8,029 nucleotides of DNA from an uncultured Methanosarcinales archaeon (GTDB lineage: Archaea; Halobacteriota; Methanosarcinia; Methanotrichales; Methanotrichaceae): assembly GCA_937864385.1 (NCBI GenBank), contig CALMJN010000469.1, positions 1-8,029 on the forward strand, written 5' to 3'. A program made the position numbers and the translations under genes. Below are positions 6,974 to 8,029 of this stretch, one piece after another (position 1 is the stretch's first letter; each line of letters starts with the position of its first letter). The notes beneath the pieces are model-generated. The model was not told the DNA's origin and ran no database searches. It worked only from the letters and a program-made list of their open reading frames with translations.

Positions 6974-7160
6974 CCTCTGCTGCCTCCCGGTAAATCTGCT
7001 CCACCTGGAGAGCCACTCTCTTCCAGCTGTATTTCTCTTCCACCAGACGCCTTCCCGCTTCTCCCATCCTGGCGGCGCTCTTTTCATCAGCGATGATTGA
7101 GACTATGGCCCTGGAGAGGGAATCTTCATCCGCCGGCTTTACAACGATTCCTGCTCCGGT
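6960..7160 (-). pseudogene. C-terminal end of a GT4-family glycosyltransferase (truncated)
   Basis: The minus-strand frame ending with TAG at 6960-6962 encodes about 65 residues beginning near GAGIVVKPADEDSLSRAI. It continues through ARMGEAGRRLVEEKYSWKRV to a C-terminus at EDGQN. This is the standard last part of a GT4 (GT-B) glycosyltransferase: the donor-site glycine strand, the residual-domain helix and the KYSW-type C-terminal helix. Its codon use matches the core genes, and its stop overlaps the GT2 start (ATGGCCAAAATTAG), so the two once formed an operon. Upstream of about 7160 this reading frame no longer resembles a glycosyltransferase; the matching signal moves to another frame with a different, GC-rich gene. 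The gene is therefore truncated here by the mosaic junction. The complete gene presumably exists in the source organism. Confidence 0.8.
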
Positions 7161-7162
7161 CC

Positions 7163-7564
7163 GATCCGCGGATGATAATGCCGGTACAAGGCGAGGGCCT
7201 GCCGGCTGGTGCCGACGAACGCGTCGCCGAAGGCCCGGTAGACGGTCCGGCGGGCCAGCTTCTGCAGGGGCCCGATCCCCCGGTCGCGGCCGGACCACGT
7301 GTCCTCGAGCAGGGCGATCCTGGTCCCGAGGAGCCTGAGGACGACCGCCGCCAGCCAGAACGTCGGGTCCTTGATGCACGTCGCCAGCAAAGCGAAGCGG
7401 GGCCGGTCCCGGAGGAGAAGCGGCACGATGCCGGGGTTGAAGAACCGTTCCGTGCCCCGGATCGTGATCGTCAGGCCTCGCAGGATCGTCTTGGGATGGC
7501 TCCCCTGTTTGAAGGTCCACAGCCGCCGTTTCTCGTTGCCTTTGAAATAGACCACCTGGACCTC
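7163..7564 (-). pseudogene. N-terminal-domain fragment of a second, GC-rich GT4-like glycosyltransferase
   Basis: The minus-strand frame between about 7564 and 7163 reads as the acceptor domain of a GT-B glycosyltransferase. It starts VVYFKGNEKRRLW, continues through TERFFNPGIVPLLLRDRP and a hydrophobic helix (TFWLAAVVLRLLGTRIALL), then EDTWSG, and ends with TVYRAFGDAFVGTSRQALAL followed by YRHYHPRI. The last element is the usual inter-domain phrase in which a residue pair (GTS) precedes helix-forming residues. No start codon belonging to this gene is present: the ATG at 7906 lies beyond the transposase remnant, in unrelated sequence. The donor-binding half is missing, replaced after about 7163 by the archaeal GT4 end in another frame. 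Its codons are strongly GC-ending, like the left-flank glycosyltransferase and unlike the core. The GT4 call is from overall pattern; the substrate is unknown. Confidence 0.6.
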
Positions 7565-7570
7565 GCCGCC

Positions 7571-7783
7571 CAGGGCATCGTCCATGCCGAGGCCTTCGGC
7601 CAGGGGCAGGAGCATGACCTGCTTGAACCGATGATTGACGGCACCCGTGAGAATTTCCAGGCCATCGGCAAGGAAGAGAACATTTTTGCTGAGACAAAGC
7701 TGAGTGCTGACAGTGGTTTTCACAGCGGCAAGAACATGGAGATGCTGTCTGAACAGCAGATTGACGCCTATGTGGCGGATACC
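7571..7783 (+). mobile_element. Internal remnant of an IS1182-type (DDE) transposase
   Basis: The plus-strand frame reads IVHAEAFGQGQEHDLLEPMI, then DGTRENFQAIGKEENIF, then ETKLSADSGFHSGKNMEML and IDAYVADT. These are typical of the central catalytic region of IS1182-family transposases; the Asp in ADSGFH is in the place of the second catalytic Asp. The N-terminal third and the C-terminal DDE part are absent, and the frame breaks into unrelated sequence right after YVADT, where related proteins continue with a charged FRKRDPRF-like stretch. No terminal inverted repeats are seen. On the left it abuts the opposite-strand glycosyltransferase fragment within about 10 bases. The family name rests on remembered motif patterns, so another DDE_Tnp_1-type family is possible. 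Confidence 0.75.
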
Positions 7784-7784
7784 C

Positions 7785-8029
7785 ATGAGGACACGGCTGG
7801 TCTCCCTCGGCTTCGCCCTCCTGGCCCTGCTGATCCTCAACACGCTCGCCATGACCCTGGTTGGATTATTCACCATCGCTCTTGGCAATGGTCTATTCAA
7901 GGGCAATCTTCAGGCAGTCGTCGGTCAGATGTATGACAATCCCCAATATTCTCGTGTGCGCGATTCGGCGTTTATGATTTTTTATATGGGCATCAATGTC
8001 GGCGCCTTCTTCGCCCCCTTTGCGGCGAC
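7785..8029 (+). CDS. POT-family (proton-dependent peptide) transporter fragment, with a doubtful N-terminus (3' partial)
   Basis: The frame from ATG 7785 is open to the window end (81 codons). From about 7855 it reads LFTIALGNGLFKGNLQAVVG, then QMYDNPQYSRVRDSAFMIFY and MGINVGAFFAPFAA. This is the fourth-to-fifth membrane segment region of POT/PTR2 proton-coupled oligopeptide transporters, with the family's GNGLFKxN and FYMxINxGAxFAP signatures. The first 22 residues (MRTRLVSLGFALLALLILNT and two more) form a GC-rich hydrophobic segment. That may be the transporter's third membrane helix, or the start of an unrelated membrane protein joined at about 7850. Codon use changes there, from GC-ending to mixed. 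The first two or three membrane helices expected before this point, including the ExxERF motif, are missing, so this is not an intact gene start. The rest lies outside the window. Confidence 0.65.
   Translation, partial: MRTRLVSLGFALLALLILNTLAMTLVGLFTIALGNGLFKGNLQAVVGQMYDNPQYSRVRDSAFMIFYMGINVGAFFAPFAA

Noticed and set aside
6974..7087. Longer N-terminus for the GT2 gene, starting at 7087
   Set aside because: The extension is Trp- and Arg-rich, lies wholly within the coding end of the upstream GT4 in another frame, and the family start with a good ribosome-binding site is at 6973.
7139..7906. A 255-aa minus-strand frame taken as one gene from ATG 7906
   Set aside because: Residues before about 115 are the complement of transposase and transporter sequence; only 7163-7564 is glycosyltransferase-like.
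7097..7936. A 279-aa plus-strand frame taken as one gene
   Set aside because: Only 7571-7783 resembles a protein family (transposase). The first half is the complement of glycosyltransferase coding sequence and the tail is antisense or out of frame to the transporter.
1..8029. CRISPR array, tRNA or rRNA genes, or a known defence system
   Set aside because: I saw no regularly spaced repeats, no RNA-gene-like sequence and no defence-type protein motifs on either strand.

Overview
The window has a coherent 6.5 kb core, roughly positions 600 to 7160, that reads like a euryarchaeal, methanogen-type genome. The Methanothrix/Methanosaeta group is my best guess, from codon use and protein style only. 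On both sides it is flanked by short fragments of unrelated, mostly GC-rich, bacterial-looking genes joined end to end. The flanks contain pieces of two glycosyltransferases, two different transposases and a peptide transporter, and none of these genes is complete. I read the flanks as a mosaic. An assembly chimera nucleated on multi-copy transposase genes is the likeliest cause, though real rearrangement cannot be excluded from sequence alone.

Left flank (1-609): one open frame, entering from outside the window, fuses a WbaZ-like GT4 glycosyltransferase in-frame to an internal piece of an ISL3-type transposase. An AT-rich gap (610-789) follows.

Core: a secreted or membrane-anchored protein of unknown function with four predicted C-terminal membrane segments (790-1890, TTG start) lies upstream of a full-length Cu(I)-exporting P1B-1 ATPase, CopA, with two N-terminal metal-binding domains (2090-4573). 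The leader of copA contains an inverted repeat. Convergent to copA is a small 67-aa coiled-coil protein (4602-4805, minus), possibly preceded by a 32-aa micro-ORF. A divergent undecaprenyl/polyprenyl diphosphatase, UppP (5056-5823), follows. Convergent to uppP is a minus-strand glycosylation operon: a complete GT2 glycosyltransferase (6029-6973), overlapped at its start by the C-terminal end of a GT4 glycosyltransferase (6960-about 7160) whose upstream part is missing.

Right flank (about 7160-8029): the archaeal GT4 is joined, with a frame change, to the N-terminal part of a different, GC-rich GT4-like gene on the same strand. That piece abuts an internal fragment of an IS1182-type transposase on the opposite strand, and then an open frame that becomes a POT-family peptide transporter and runs off the window.

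In the core, CopA would export Cu(I) from the cytoplasm. UppP would recycle the polyprenyl lipid carrier on which the GT4/GT2 enzymes build surface glycans. The core genes therefore fit general envelope and metal housekeeping. I do not see a convincing new defence, mobile or biosynthetic system. No tRNA, rRNA or CRISPR array was recognised.
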